Source of the DNA: Pseudomonadota bacterium | GTDB taxonomy: Bacteria; Pseudomonadota; Gammaproteobacteria; Competibacterales; Competibacteraceae | Reading direction: 5' to 3' | Assembly: GCA_030917925.1 (NCBI GenBank) | Contig: JAUPTV010000227.1 | Coordinates: forward strand, 1 to 41,507 | Length of the DNA: 41,507 bases | In this document: one piece after another, positions 9,268 to 18,512 of the stretch | How positions within the stretch are numbered: the first letter of the stretch is position 1 | Layout: every line of letters starts with the position of its first letter | Notes under the pieces: model-generated | Seen by the model: only the letters and a program-made list of their open reading frames with translations | The model's database searches: none | What the model was told of the DNA's origin: nothing | Made by a program: the position numbers and the translations under genes

Positions 9268-11019
9268 ATGCCCTGGAATCTGATTCCCAAGACCCTGAAC
9301 GCTGATCAACCCGCGCCCCATCTGGCCGATTACGCTGCCGCCCGGGCGACATTCTCCTGGGCCGACGCCCGCGCCGAGTTAGCGGGTTTACCTGATGGCG
9401 GTCTGAATATCGCCTTTGAAGCGGTGGATCGGTGGGTTGCTACGGGTCAGGGCAATAGCGTGGCGCTGCGCTGGCTGGGTAAAAAGGGCGAGCGGCGTGA
9501 TTTCAGCTACGCCGAACTGGCCCGGTTGAGCAACCAGTTCGCCAACAGTCTGGAACGGCTGGGCATCCGGCCCGGCGACCGGGTGTGTGTACTGGCTGGA
9601 CGCATTCCCGAGTTATACATCACCGCGCTAGGTACGTTGAAAGCGGGAGCCGTGTTCTGTCCGCTGTTCTCCGCTTTTGGCCCGGAGCCGGTGCGAGTGC
9701 GGTTGGCCAACAGCCGGGCGCGGGTGCTGGTGACGACCTCGCTGTTGTATCAGCGCAAAGTGCAGGCGCTGCGTCCGGTATTGCCGGATTTAGCATCGGT
9801 TTTGCTCACTGATAGCGATAACGACGAACCGGGCCTCCATGCTTTCCATGCCCTGCTCGACGCGGAATCCGACCACCGACCGCTTCCCTGCACCCAGCCC
9901 GAAGATTGGGCATTGCTGCACTTCACCAGTGGCACTACCGGCGCACCCAAGGGGGCGATCCATGTTCACGAAGCGGTGGTGGCTCATCGCTGGACTGGGC
10001 GGATGGCGCTGGATTTGCGGCCCGGCGACATTTATTGGTGTACCGCCGATCCCGGTTGGGTCACGGGCGTTTCCTACGGCATCATCGCGCCGCTGACCAA
10101 TGGCGCTACCCTGGTGGTGGACGAAGCTGAATTTGACGTGCGGCGCTGGTACGCGATTCTGGAGCAGGAACGGGTCAATGTCTGGTACACCGCGCCGACC
10201 GCCATTCGCATGTTAATGAAAGCCGGTCCGGAACCGGCGCGGGGACTCGATCTCCGTGCGCTGCGCTTTATGGCCAGCGTGGGTGAACCCTTGAATCCCG
10301 AAGGCGTGGTGTGGGCGGTGGAAACACTGGGCCAGCCCTTCCACGATACCTGGTGGCAAACCGAAACCGGGGCGATCATGATCGCTAACTATCGTAGTCA
10401 AGACATCCGACCCGGCTCGATGGGACGGCCACTGCCCGGCATCGATGCCGCCATTGTTCAACGCCGACCGGACGGCAGCGTCGACTTTCCGATGCCCGGC
10501 GAGGAGGGTGAATTGGCGCTACGGGTGGGCTGGCCGTCAATGTTCCGGGCCTATCTGGATGATGAACCGCGCTACCAGCAATGCTTCGCCGGAGACTGGT
10601 ATCTGACCGGCGATCTGGCGACTTGTGATGCGGACGGCTATTTCTGGTTTGTAGGCCGCAATGACGACGTGATCAAGACGGCGGGCCACCTGATTGGCCC
10701 GTTTGAAGTGGAGAATGTGTTGCTGGAGCATCCTGCGGTGGCCGAGGTCGGCATGATCGGCAAACCGGATGAATTTGCCGGCCAGATCGTGAAAGTCTTT
10801 GTGTCCCTGAAACCGGGCTATGCGCCGGGCGATACGCTGCGTAAGGAATTGATCGGCTTCGCCCGCACCCGGCTGGGACCGGCGGTCGCGCCACGCGAAC
10901 TGGAATTTATAGACGATCTGCCCAAAACGAGAAGTGGCAAAATCATGCGCCGACTCTTGCGCGCCCGCGAACTGGGCTTGCCGCTTGGGGATCTATCGAC
11001 GCTGGAAGGTGAGTCCTGA
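9268..11019 (+). CDS. acsA: Acetate--CoA ligase (AcsA-type, AMP-forming)
   Basis: This adenylate-forming enzyme converts acetate, ATP and CoA to acetyl-CoA. Motifs: the P-loop [22 protein letters not shown], the hinge [20 protein letters not shown] and the C-terminal [11 protein letters not shown]. The lysine in GKIMRR is the catalytic residue that Pat acetylates in the family. The ATG at 9268 is preferred over one 18 bp upstream because GAGG lies 5 nt before it, giving 583 residues, near the 572 of Bacillus AcsA and shorter than the 650-residue Acs form. A divergent pat gene lies upstream and an acyl carrier protein gene downstream. A related acyl substrate (e.g. propionate) cannot be excluded. 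Confidence 0.88.
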   Translation: MPWNLIPKTLNADQPAPHLADYAAARATFSWADARAELAGLPDGGLNIAFEAVDRWVATGQGNSVALRWLGKKGERRDFSYAELARLSNQFANSLERLGIRPGDRVCVLAGRIPELYITALGTLKAGAVFCPLFSAFGPEPVRVRLANSRARVLVTTSLLYQRKVQALRPVLPDLASVLLTDSDNDEPGLHAFHALLDAESDHRPLPCTQPEDWALLHFTSGTTGAPKGAIHVHEAVVAHRWTGRMALDLRPGDIYWCTADPGWVTGVSYGIIAPLTNGATLVVDEAEFDVRRWYAILEQERVNVWYTAPTAIRMLMKAGPEPARGLDLRALRFMASVGEPLNPEGVVWAVETLGQPFHDTWWQTETGAIMIANYRSQDIRPGSMGRPLPGIDAAIVQRRPDGSVDFPMPGEEGELALRVGWPSMFRAYLDDEPRYQQCFAGDWYLTGDLATCDADGYFWFVGRNDDVIKTAGHLIGPFEVENVLLEHPAVAEVGMIGKPDEFAGQIVKVFVSLKPGYAPGDTLRKELIGFARTRLGPAVAPRELEFIDDLPKTRSGKIMRRLLRARELGLPLGDLSTLEGES

Positions 11020-11145
11020 AGAAACGATTGCTTGCTTTTTAAAAGCAGGAATGCTTAACTTGATGTTGCGGCGCAACATGCCGACCGATAAATACAACAG
11101 ATGCCGGATATTGAGCTCCCGGACTTGAAAGTAAGGAAAATGGCT

Positions 11146-11409
11146 ATGAATACGATTAACCATGAGCAGATTCGCACCACGATTCTGCGGACGCTCAACG
11201 ATGTCGCTCCGAACGCCGATACCCAGGCGATCAACCCCGATATCAGCTTTCACGACCAACTGGAACTGGACTCGATTGACTTTCTGCGGCTGATGATGAG
11301 CCTGGAGAAAGAACTCAACGTGACCATTTTCGACTTTGACTACCCAAAGCTATCCACGCTGAAGGGTTGCGAGCACTATTTGACCGAACGGATCGGCATG
11401 AACGCCTGA
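11146..11409 (+). CDS. Acyl carrier protein
   Basis: This 87-residue acidic protein has the phosphopantetheine attachment motif LDSIDFLRL, with Ser43 as the expected modified residue, followed by a typical helix MSLEKELNVTIFD. The ATG at 11146 is chosen over upstream ATGs at 11140 and 11101 because AAGGA ends 8 nt before it. It lies about 125 bp downstream of acsA on the same strand. It is probably not the housekeeping AcpP, since no fab genes are near. It may serve the adjacent acyl-activating enzyme or an unlinked pathway; that is inference. Confidence 0.85.
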   Translation: MNTINHEQIRTTILRTLNDVAPNADTQAINPDISFHDQLELDSIDFLRLMMSLEKELNVTIFDFDYPKLSTLKGCEHYLTERIGMNA

Positions 11410-11418
11410 TGACCGGGG

Positions 11419-11721
11419 TTAGAGATGATCGACTTCCACCACACTGTAGAGGCTGACCGAAGGCGGTGCCTCTACTACATATTCTCCGAAGCGGTGGACC
11501 AACTCGCGAAACCGGGCGCTCTCATAGTGCATCTCCAACGCTTCCTGACCGGTCCAGCGTCCGACCAGCAGTAGCGTGTTGGCGTCCAGGATGTCCTGAT
11601 AGCAGCCATATTCCAGACAGCCGGTTTCTGCCCGCGAATAGTCAACCAGCGCCTGCGCCAGATTCAATAGCGACGATACAGCACCGGAGCGCGCCTGGAA
11701 TTTTGCAAACGTCATGAGCAT
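11419..11721 (-). CDS. ABM-domain (antibiotic biosynthesis monooxygenase-like) protein
   Basis: This 100-residue single-domain protein has the ferredoxin-like pattern of the ABM/YgiN superfamily: MTFAKFQARSG at the start, SRAETGCLEYGCYQD in the middle, then LLLVGRWTGQEALEMHYES. Members include quinol monooxygenases and stress proteins, usually dimeric and cytoplasmic; the substrate cannot be told. AAGGA lies 8 nt upstream of the ATG. It converges on the ACP gene, with 9 bp between stops. A terminator-like hairpin stands about 40 nt upstream of its start. Confidence 0.8.
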   Translation of the reverse strand: MLMTFAKFQARSGAVSSLLNLAQALVDYSRAETGCLEYGCYQDILDANTLLLVGRWTGQEALEMHYESARFRELVHRFGEYVVEAPPSVSLYSVVEVDHL

Positions 11722-11760
11722 GGCGGGATTCCTTTACAGAGCACAGCGTCAACGGGGATC

Positions 11761-11796
11761 AGAAAAGAAAAGGACCGATCAACAGGGATCGGTCTT
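11761..11796 (-). terminator. Minus-strand intrinsic terminator or attenuator
   Basis: Read on the minus strand, GACCGATC pairs with GATCGGTC across the 6-nt loop CCTGTT, and CTTTTCTTTTCT follows at once. The 8-bp GC-rich stem with a U-rich tail is a good intrinsic terminator. It lies between the promoter at 11938-11965 and the ABM-domain gene. Confidence 0.75.
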
Positions 11797-11931
11797 GGAA
11801 GTGCGAACAGGGTGCTATTGAGCTAAAACATCAGGACGATGCTTCGTGCGGCGGATTATAGTTATTTGGCCTGCCACACCCCCTCCTTTAGTGGTTACTG
11901 GCCGGGTATCAGGCACCCGATCCTTATTATG
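11764..11931 (-). ncRNA. Candidate small RNA or regulatory leader
   Basis: The 334-bp stretch from the ABM-gene start to rnpB holds no credible gene. It does contain a strong minus-strand promoter and, about 165 nt downstream, a terminator hairpin. The transcript between them would be either a free small RNA or an mRNA leader that ends in an attenuator before the ABM gene. A second TATAAT lies inside it near 11859. I do not recognise its sequence as a known RNA family. Confidence 0.4.
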
Positions 11932-11937
11932 GGCGGC

Positions 11938-11965
11938 ATTATACCGGGCGCATTTAATCCCGCAA
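11938..11965 (-). promoter_or_regulatory. Sigma70-type promoter downstream of rnpB
   Basis: On the minus strand TTGCGG (11960-11965) and a perfect TATAAT (11938-11943) are separated by 16 bp. Transcription would start near 11931 and run toward the hairpin at 11761-11796 and the ABM-domain gene. Confidence 0.55.
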
Positions 11966-12055
11966 CTTTTTTATTGAATTGAATAGCGTCGTTCTGCCAG
12001 GAAAAAGCCGGACGCACGGGTTCTCGGTACCGTGTGCGCCTGACACGAAAAAAGT

Positions 12056-12410
12056 GGGAACCGGCCTGTAAGCCGGGTTCTGTCGAGGACGGCCATTCAT
12101 CTGCGACGCTTGTCGCCAAGCGCCTGTAGCGACCTACCCAGGAGCCGTGCGGACCACACGTGAATGCTCCTCTATTTGGTCTTGCTCCGGGCGGGGCTTG
12201 CCGTGCCGCGTCTGTTGCCAGCCGCGCGGTGCGCTCTTACCGCACCTTTTCACCCTTGCCGGCTCCCGCAAGCGGGAACGTAGGCGGTTTGTTTTCTGTG
12301 GCGCTTTCCGTCAGTTTGCACTGCCCAGGCGTTACCTGGCGCCCTGTCCTGTGGAGCCCGGACTTTCCTCCATACCGCAATGCGATACAGCGACCGTCCA
12401 GCCGGTTCCC
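12056..12410 (-). ncRNA. rnpB: RNase P RNA, bacterial type A
   Basis: This is the catalytic RNA of RNase P, which trims tRNA and tmRNA 5' leaders. Diagnostic blocks on the minus strand: GAGGAAAGTCCGGGCTCC (12353-12370), AACAAACCGCC (about 12283-12293), the P12-like arm around 12240-12280 with GGTAAGAGCGCACC, and ACAGAACCCGGCTTACAGGCC (12063-12082). The 5' GGAACCGGC and 3' GCCGGTTCC can pair to close the molecule. A run of six T follows at 12048-12053. Length of about 355 nt is normal. It sits just downstream of rsmI on the same strand, a common gammaproteobacterial arrangement. End coordinates are estimates within a few bases. Confidence 0.96.
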
Positions 12411-12448
12411 AATAACTAGTGTCTACCGCTGCACGAGACTTGGCAAGA

Positions 12449-13306
12449 CTAAAGTTGCTCTTTGTCGCCCAGTTGCAACGCCAATTCGTACAGCGCCTTG
12501 CGTTTCAGGCCAGTAGCCTTGACGGCGACAGCCACGGCTCGACCCATCGGCAATTCCTCCAGCAGTGCGGTCAACAATCGGCGAACTTCCGGGGTATCGA
12601 CTTCGGTGAGTACGGCTGACGCGCCCTGGACGAGCACCACAAACTCACCACGGACCCGGTGGGGATCAGTGTCCAGCCAAGCTACGAGTTCACCGAGAGG
12701 CGCACCATGAACCTCCTCGAAACGCTTGGTCAGTTCGCGGGCGATCACTGCCGGACGCTCTGCGCCCAATACTTCGGCCATGTCCGACACGGTTTCGGCG
12801 ATCCGGTGACTGGCTTCCAGAAATACCAGGGTCCGCTCTTCACCAGACAGGGTTTGCAGGCGCTGGCGGCGCGCGGCAGATTTGGCGGGGAGAAAGCCTT
12901 CAAAGATGAAACGATCCGTCGGCAGGCCCGCGACCGACAAGGCGGCCAAAAGGCTGCTGGGTCCCGGAATCGGAATCACTTTCAATCCCTGTTGGCGCAG
13001 TTCGCGCACTAGGGGAAAACCCGGATCGCTGATCAGCGGGGTGCCCGCGTCGGACACCAGCGCCAGCGACTGACCGTCCCGCAGGCGCACCGTGACCTGC
13101 TCGATGCGGGCGTGTTCATTGTGTTCATGCAGGGAAAACTGGGGGGTATCGATCCCGAAATGCGCCAGTAACTGGCCGGTGTGCCGGGTATCCTCGGCAG
13201 CAATGGCGTCAACTTCCCGCAAGATGCGGAGCGCACGGGCGCTGATATCTTCCAGATTGCCAATGGGCGTCGCCACCACATACAAAGCGCCAGATTCAAG
13301 AGTCAT
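12449..13306 (-). CDS. rsmI: 16S rRNA (cytidine1402-2'-O)-methyltransferase RsmI
   Basis: It methylates the ribose of C1402 in 16S rRNA using S-adenosylmethionine. Motifs: YVVATPIGNLEDIS at the N-terminus, AEDTRHT, SDAGTPLISDPG, and IPIPGPSSLLAALSVAG, all typical of the tetrapyrrole-methylase fold of this family. The start at 13306 gives 285 residues, the usual length; a longer frame (to 13414) would add 36 residues lying in the coding region of the previous gene. It overlaps the end of the wbpM-like gene by 11 bp and is followed by rnpB. Confidence 0.95.
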   Translation of the reverse strand: MTLESGALYVVATPIGNLEDISARALRILREVDAIAAEDTRHTGQLLAHFGIDTPQFSLHEHNEHARIEQVTVRLRDGQSLALVSDAGTPLISDPGFPLVRELRQQGLKVIPIPGPSSLLAALSVAGLPTDRFIFEGFLPAKSAARRQRLQTLSGEERTLVFLEASHRIAETVSDMAEVLGAERPAVIARELTKRFEEVHGAPLGELVAWLDTDPHRVRGEFVVLVQGASAVLTEVDTPEVRRLLTALLEELPMGRAVAVAVKATGLKRKALYELALQLGDKEQL

Positions 13307-15290
13307 TCTGTCGCCACAACCAGTCTTCAATGCCGTTCTCCGGCTGGTACTCTGCCACCAGCATCTGCAGGACCTCCCGCACCGCCGAATAGTCGAAACT
13401 ACGCGCGGCGACATCCAGTTGATCGAGTCCCGCCTGAATCGTGGGCCATGGCGGATGCCCTTCGCGGGCGCGGCGGATCATGGGATGCGCCGTCGGCAGA
13501 TCGTCGTTGCCGATCAGCAGTTCCTCGCGCAATTTTTCGCCGCTGCGCAGGCCGGTGAACTGAATTTCGATATCACCGTCCGGATGGGCATCATCCCGTA
13601 CCGTCAACCCTAAGAGATGGATCATTCGGCGCGCCAGATCGGTGATGCGCACGGGTTCGCCCATATCCAGCAGTAACACCTCCCCGCCTTGAGCCAGTGC
13701 GCTGGCCTGAATCACCAGTTGCGCTGCTTCCGGGATGGTCATGAAATAGCGCTCAACGTCAGGATGCGTCACGGTGACCGGCCCGCCCCGGCGAATCTGC
13801 TCGCGAAACAGCGGGACGACCGAACCGGAGGAATCCAGGACATTGCCGAACCGCACCATGCACAACCGGGTTACGCCACCCGCACTGGCTAGTCCTTGCA
13901 GAATCAATTCCGCCAAGCGTTTGGTCGCGCCCATCACGTTCGTTGGCCGCACGGCCTTGTCGCTGGAAATCAGCACAAACGTTTCAACCCCGGCCGCCAT
14001 CGCCGCTTCCGCAGCGTACAAGGTGCCAAAGACGTTGTTGCGCACCCCTTCGATTGGATTATGTTCGACAATCGGGACGTGCTTATAGGCGGCGGTGTGA
14101 TAAACCGTCTCGACGCCAAACCGTTCCAACACGACCTGCAGGCGGCGGCGGTGAACGACGGAACCCAGCAGCGGGATCACTTCAATGCGCGGTAAACCCA
14201 GGTTGTTGAGTATGGCTTGCAATTCCTGCTCAATGACATACAGCGCATATTCGGAACGCTCAAACAGCACCAGTCGGCGGGGGCGCAGTAGCAAAATCTG
14301 CCGACACAGTTCCGAACCAATCGACCCGCCAGCGCCGGTGACCAGCACGGTTTTTCCGTGAACCCGCGCCCGCAATAAATCCAGGTTCGGCTGGACGGAA
14401 TCGCGACCCAGGATATCCTCAACCTCAATTTCACGGAATTCATCAATCCGCCGGACGCCACTGGTCAATTCCCCCAGGGTCGGCAATGCCATCACCCGCA
14501 CCGGCAACCCGGCCAGCGCTTCCAGAATCTCCCGGCGGCGCTGGTGCGAGGCCGATGGCAGGGCCAGCAGAATCAGGCCAGCGCCATGACTGGCAATCAG
14601 GCGCGGTAATTTGGACGGTGCCCGCACTTTCAGGCCCAGAATCACGCTGCCCCACAGTCGCAATTTATCGTCAACAAAAACCACTGGTTCGAATTCGGTG
14701 CTGTAACGCAGAGCTTGAACCAGTTGTACGCCCGCATCGCCGGCACCATAAATAATCACCGGCGTTCGGGGTACGCTCAATCGGAACCGGCGACGCAAAT
14801 AGCGACGCAGCAACAATCGTCCGCCACCGACCAGGGCGATCAGCACCAGCCAGGCAATCAGCCAGGAAGAGCGGGGTACAATGCCCTCGCGCAGAAATAC
14901 CCACACCGCCATCATCAGCAGGATGCCGGCGCTGGCGCCCAGGACGATGGCATGGAGCAGGCTCTCGTCGGCATACCGTAGAATGGGCCGATACAACCCG
15001 GCCAGCGCGAAAGCCGGGATGAGCATGACGACGGCTAGCGGAAACAGCCAAACGACTTCCTGCAATAGCGCTGGCCACATTTCGCCCAAGCGAATGGCGA
15101 ATGACGCCCACACTGCGATCAACACAGCGAGGGCATCACCGAACACCAGAAGGGCGCGGCGCAGAGCGGCAGGTAAATTGAGGAATTGTTCCAAGTTGGC
15201 GAACTTCCTCCCCCCTGGGCGAGGGAGGGCTGGAGTTAGGGAAGTGGTCAGCGTATTTTTAAACCGTTTTTCCAACGGCGCGAGGTTCAT
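13296..15290 (-). CDS. WbpM/CapD-family membrane-bound nucleotide-sugar 4,6-dehydratase
   Basis: The 664-residue frame matches the size of Pseudomonas WbpM, a UDP-GlcNAc 4,6-dehydratase used for O-antigen and glycan sugars. Four N-terminal membrane helices (about residues 45-160) precede a first Rossmann motif (YGAGDAG). The catalytic NAD domain follows with [13 protein letters not shown] and the [17 protein letters not shown] segment. There Met and Lys take the place of the usual Tyr and Lys, as in WbpM-type enzymes. The true start is uncertain. The ATG at 15290 lies inside trpE, and the next 30 codons run through a repeat-like sequence. A TTG at 15194 behind GGAGG would give 632 residues. 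It sits oddly among rpe-gph-trpE-rsmI, with no other glycan genes nearby. Confidence 0.88.
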   Translation of the reverse strand: MNLAPLEKRFKNTLTTSLTPALPRPGGRKFANLEQFLNLPAALRRALLVFGDALAVLIAVWASFAIRLGEMWPALLQEVVWLFPLAVVMLIPAFALAGLYRPILRYADESLLHAIVLGASAGILLMMAVWVFLREGIVPRSSWLIAWLVLIALVGGGRLLLRRYLRRRFRLSVPRTPVIIYGAGDAGVQLVQALRYSTEFEPVVFVDDKLRLWGSVILGLKVRAPSKLPRLIASHGAGLILLALPSASHQRRREILEALAGLPVRVMALPTLGELTSGVRRIDEFREIEVEDILGRDSVQPNLDLLRARVHGKTVLVTGAGGSIGSELCRQILLLRPRRLVLFERSEYALYVIEQELQAILNNLGLPRIEVIPLLGSVVHRRRLQVVLERFGVETVYHTAAYKHVPIVEHNPIEGVRNNVFGTLYAAEAAMAAGVETFVLISSDKAVRPTNVMGATKRLAELILQGLASAGGVTRLCMVRFGNVLDSSGSVVPLFREQIRRGGPVTVTHPDVERYFMTIPEAAQLVIQASALAQGGEVLLLDMGEPVRITDLARRMIHLLGLTVRDDAHPDGDIEIQFTGLRSGEKLREELLIGNDDLPTAHPMIRRAREGHPPWPTIQAGLDQLDVAARSFDYSAVREVLQMLVAEYQPENGIEDWLWRQNDS
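15207..15246. repeat. REP-like GC-rich inverted repeat
   Basis: CCTCCC (15207-15212) pairs with GGGAGG (15223-15228), and the flanks read as the common dispersed palindrome type found between genes in proteobacteria. It lies in the 5' part of the wbpM-like frame just after trpE. That suggests this part may be untranslated spacer and not protein. Confidence 0.45.
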
Positions 15291-16764
15291 CCAGTCCGTG
15301 TTCCGCCAGCGTCGCGGCCCGGAACAGGGCGCGGCCCTTGCTCATCGTCTCTTCCCACTCACTTTCCGGCACGGAATCGGCCACAATGCCGGCACCGGCC
15401 TGGACATGCAGCATCCCGTCCTTGAGAACCGCCGTGCGGATCGCAATCGCGGTGTCCATATTGCCCGACCACGACAGATAGCCGACGGCCCCGGCGTAGA
15501 CCCCGCGTTTAACCGGCTCCAGTTCGTCAATAATTTCCATGGCGCGAATCTTGGGGGCACCGCTGACCGTTCCGGCGGGGAAAGTCGCCCGCAAGGCGTC
15601 GAGAACGTTGAGATCCGGCCGCAACCTGCCGTTCACATTGGAAACGATGTGCATGACATGGGAATAGCGCTCAATTGCCATGTTCTCGGTCAACTGGACG
15701 CTGCCAATTTCGCAGACCCGGCCCACGTCATTGCGGCCCAGGTCGATCAGCATCAGATGCTCGGCCCGTTCCTTGGGATCGGCCAGCAATTCGGCTTCCA
15801 GCGCCTGATCCTGTTCTTCCGTTGCGCCGCGCCGCCGGGTGCCGGCAATCGGCCGGACGGTCAACAATCCATCTTCCAGCCGCGCCAGAATTTCCGGGGA
15901 AGAACCGACGATGTGGAAATCGCCCAGATTCAGGAAATACATGTACGGTGAGGGATTCAGCCCACGCAGCGCCCGGTAGAGATCCAGCGGCGCGGCCCGG
16001 AATGGCGCACTGAGCCGCTGCGACAGCACCACCTGCATACAATCCCCGGCCAGGATGTAATCCTTGATCCGCCGCACGGCGTTTTCAAAACCCTCCTGCG
16101 TGAAGCCGGACACAAATTCGACCGGTCCCGCATCCGAACGGGGATTCGCCGGGGTATAGAGCGAACGCCCCTCGCGCAGCTTCGCCACCCACTGATCCAG
16201 CCGCAACTGGGCGCGGGCATAGGCCCGTTCCACTGCGGGATCGACCAGAGTGATCAGGTACAGCCGCCCAGCCAGATTGTCGAACACCACCAGGTCTTCG
16301 GAGACCAGCAGCAGAATATCGGGATTATCCAGTGGATCGGGATTCGCCTGCTCCGCCAGTTTCGGTTCGATATAGCGGATCGTGTCGTAGCCAAAATAGC
16401 CGACCAGTCCGCCAATGAAGCGCGGCAGACCTTCGCCGGTCGCGGGTACCCGGTAGCGGCTCTGGAAGTCCTGAATCCAGTTGAGTGGATCGGCGCAGGT
16501 CAGTGAATCGACGATTTCTCCAGCGTGTTCGACGGTGATGCGGTGGCCGCGCACCCGGATAATTTTGCGGCACGGCAAGCCGATGATGGAGTAACGGCCC
16601 CATTTTTCGCCGCCCTGCACCGATTCAAACAGGTAGCTGTAGGGCGCATCAGCCAGCTTGAGATAGGTGCTGAGTGGGGTATCGAGATCAGCCAGCACTT
16701 CGCGGGCGACCGGAATGCGGTTGAAGCCTTCGTCAACCAGGCGCTTGAAGTCGTTCGGGGTCAT
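15259..16764 (-). CDS. trpE: Anthranilate synthase component I
   Basis: This 501-residue enzyme makes anthranilate from chorismate and ammonia (or glutamine via TrpG), the first step of tryptophan synthesis. The N-terminal [19 protein letters not shown] carries the LLES-like tryptophan feedback site, here LFES. The chorismate-binding domain shows [28 protein letters not shown] and the [18 protein letters not shown] signature, and ends with [11 protein letters not shown]. trpG, trpD and trpC would normally follow; here the wbpM-like gene does. It sits 10 bp downstream of gph in an rpe-gph-trpE run common in gammaproteobacteria. Confidence 0.97.
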   Translation of the reverse strand: MTPNDFKRLVDEGFNRIPVAREVLADLDTPLSTYLKLADAPYSYLFESVQGGEKWGRYSIIGLPCRKIIRVRGHRITVEHAGEIVDSLTCADPLNWIQDFQSRYRVPATGEGLPRFIGGLVGYFGYDTIRYIEPKLAEQANPDPLDNPDILLLVSEDLVVFDNLAGRLYLITLVDPAVERAYARAQLRLDQWVAKLREGRSLYTPANPRSDAGPVEFVSGFTQEGFENAVRRIKDYILAGDCMQVVLSQRLSAPFRAAPLDLYRALRGLNPSPYMYFLNLGDFHIVGSSPEILARLEDGLLTVRPIAGTRRRGATEEQDQALEAELLADPKERAEHLMLIDLGRNDVGRVCEIGSVQLTENMAIERYSHVMHIVSNVNGRLRPDLNVLDALRATFPAGTVSGAPKIRAMEIIDELEPVKRGVYAGAVGYLSWSGNMDTAIAIRTAVLKDGMLHVQAGAGIVADSVPESEWEETMSKGRALFRAATLAEHGLDEPRAVGKTV

Positions 16765-16774
16765 GGCATGGTGC

Positions 16775-17461
16775 TTAGAGGGGTTTCATTAGCAAGGCGG
16801 GCAGGTCAGCGATGGAGTCAATCACCGCGTCGGGCTGGGCGTCGCGGATATCGTAGCCATGATTGTAGCCGTAGGGCACACAGACCACCGGGCAACCAGC
16901 GTTGCGAGCGGCGCCCACATCGTTGAGCGAATCGCCGACCATAAGGCCCTCGGCAATCGCGATGCCCAGCCGTTCCGCGCACAAATGCAGGGCGTCCGGG
17001 GCGGGTTTGGGATTGGGCGTACATTCCCCGCCGACTACAGTAGTGAAAAATTCGCTAATGCCGAGTTTGTCGAGCAGGGGCCGGGCGAATTCAGCCGGTT
17101 TGTTGGTCACGCAGGCCATGGGGATGCGGGTGGCGCACAACGCGGCCAGTCCCTCACGAGCGCCGGGATAGAGGGCGCTGTAAACGCTGATGTGATCGGC
17201 GTAAGCGGCTTTGTAGAGTGGTTTGGCGCGGGCGAACAGGGCGGGGTCGGCCTGGCTGCCGTCCATTTCGCCAACGAGGGCACGGCGGATCAAGTTGTCC
17301 ATACCGTTGCCGACCCAGGTGCGCACCTGCGCTTCTTCGCGACGGGGCAGGCCGAGTTGCCGAAGCATGACATTGAGCGCGGCAGTCAGGTCAGGAACGC
17401 TGTCGACCAGGGTGCCGTCGAGATCGAAAAAAATCGCCGTAATATTTTCAAACCTGTTCAC
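16775..17461 (-). CDS. gph: Phosphoglycolate phosphatase
   Basis: This HAD-superfamily enzyme of 228 residues removes phosphate from 2-phosphoglycolate arising from DNA repair or RuBisCO oxygenation. Motif I is [11 protein letters not shown] with nucleophile Asp13 and acid/base Asp15; motif II/III is [10 protein letters not shown]; motif IV is [16 protein letters not shown]. The alpha-helical cap domain is present. Its start overlaps the end of rpe by 4 bp, so the two are translationally coupled, and trpE follows 10 bp later. Confidence 0.95.
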   Translation of the reverse strand: MNRFENITAIFFDLDGTLVDSVPDLTAALNVMLRQLGLPRREEAQVRTWVGNGMDNLIRRALVGEMDGSQADPALFARAKPLYKAAYADHISVYSALYPGAREGLAALCATRIPMACVTNKPAEFARPLLDKLGISEFFTTVVGGECTPNPKPAPDALHLCAERLGIAIAEGLMVGDSLNDVGAARNAGCPVVCVPYGYNHGYDIRDAQPDAVIDSIADLPALLMKPL

Positions 17462-18132
17462 GAATTCACCTTGGCCAGTTCCGCCCGCATAGCGGCCATT
17501 GTGGCGCGGTAATCGGGACTATTGAAGATCGCTGAACCGGCGACGAAGGTATCTGCTCCGGCTTCGGCAATAGCGCGGATATTGTCAATTTTGACCCCGC
17601 CATCGACTTCCAGCCGCATGGCATGGCCGCTGTCATCAATCAGACGGCGGGCTTCGCGCAACTTGTTCAGCGTACCGTTGATAAAGCTTTGACCGCCAAA
17701 GCCGGGATTGACCGCCATCAACAACACCATATCCACTTTATCCATGACGTACTTGAGGCAGTCCAGCGGCGTTGCCGGATTGAAGACCAGCCCGGACTGG
17801 CAGCCGCAATCCCGAATATGTTGGAGAGTGCGGTCGATGTGTTCACTGGCTTCGGGATGAAAGGTAATGTAGGTGGCGCCCGCCATAGCGAAGTCGGGAA
17901 TGATGTGATCGACCGGCTTGATCATTAGGTGGGCATCGATGGGCGCGGTGACGCCGTGCTTGCGCAGCGCAGCGCAGACGATGGGGCCGACGGTCAGGTT
18001 GGGGACATAGTGATTGTCCATGACATCGAAATGCACCAGGTCGGCGCCTGCCGCCAGCACCGCGTCCACTTCCTCGCCCAACCGTGCGAAATCGGCGGAC
18101 AGAATGGACGGAGCGATCAGGTAATCCCGCAT
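17458..18132 (-). CDS. rpe: Ribulose-phosphate 3-epimerase
   Basis: This 224-residue TIM-barrel enzyme interconverts ribulose 5-phosphate and xylulose 5-phosphate in the pentose phosphate pathway. Metal-binding and catalytic positions are seen in [26 protein letters not shown] (His34, Asp36), IDAHLMI and LEVDGGVK. The loop [12 protein letters not shown] is a family signature. It is the first gene of the rpe-gph-trpE run. The upstream region contains TATAGT (18165-18170) as a possible -10. Confidence 0.97.
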   Translation of the reverse strand: MRDYLIAPSILSADFARLGEEVDAVLAAGADLVHFDVMDNHYVPNLTVGPIVCAALRKHGVTAPIDAHLMIKPVDHIIPDFAMAGATYITFHPEASEHIDRTLQHIRDCGCQSGLVFNPATPLDCLKYVMDKVDMVLLMAVNPGFGGQSFINGTLNKLREARRLIDDSGHAMRLEVDGGVKIDNIRAIAEAGADTFVAGSAIFNSPDYRATMAAMRAELAKVNS

Positions 18133-18320
18133 GGCTTGGCAACCCTCGTGAAGGAGTAATTGCCACTATAGTATCAAAGTCATCGCCGGTCGGCGCATCC
18201 CTCGCGCCTGCTAGCGGGAGAGCAGCGAGGCGCAGAGCGCGGGATTGTGGCAAAAAGTAAAATATCCTGTAATCGCGAGGTCAGCCATGCACTGTTGAGC
18301 GTTGACGCTATCCTCAATGT

Positions 18321-18382
18321 CTGAATCACGGATGGCGCGGATTTTTGGTGTAACCGGATCATCCGTTGAATCCGTGATTCAG
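18321..18382. repeat. 13-bp perfect inverted repeat in the rpe/typA intergenic region
   Basis: CTGAATCACGGAT (18321-18333) and ATCCGTGATTCAG (18370-18382) are exact reverse complements around 36 bp of spacer. The spacer itself holds partial copies (GGATCATCCGTTGA). It looks like a small dispersed palindromic or MITE-like element, because its size and lack of a T tract do not fit a terminator. The rest of the 380-bp gap (18133-18512) shows no gene; only the typA promoter candidate stands out. Confidence 0.6.
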
Positions 18383-18464
18383 ATCCAGGGAATATCGTGT
18401 ATTTGCCCGCACGCCTTGGTCACAGGAAAATTTACATAAGGAAATCCATCAGCGCATTCTCGGC

Positions 18465-18470
18465 TATAAT
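18465..18470 (+). promoter_or_regulatory. Possible -10 element of typA
   Basis: A perfect TATAAT lies 43 bp upstream of the typA start. No good -35 is seen at the right distance, so the call is tentative. Confidence 0.4.
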
Positions 18471-18512
18471 GCTGCCCCTGATTCTGATTGATAGCCACTG
18501 TGTGACTGAACC

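Noticed and set aside
11033-11047. Palindrome TGCTTTTTAAAAGCA between acsA and the ACP gene as a terminator
   Set aside because: The loop would be only one base, so no stable hairpin forms; at most it is a short operator-like palindrome.
12147-12516. Plus-strand frames across rnpB
   Set aside because: They lie on the RNase P RNA gene, which is certain from its conserved blocks.
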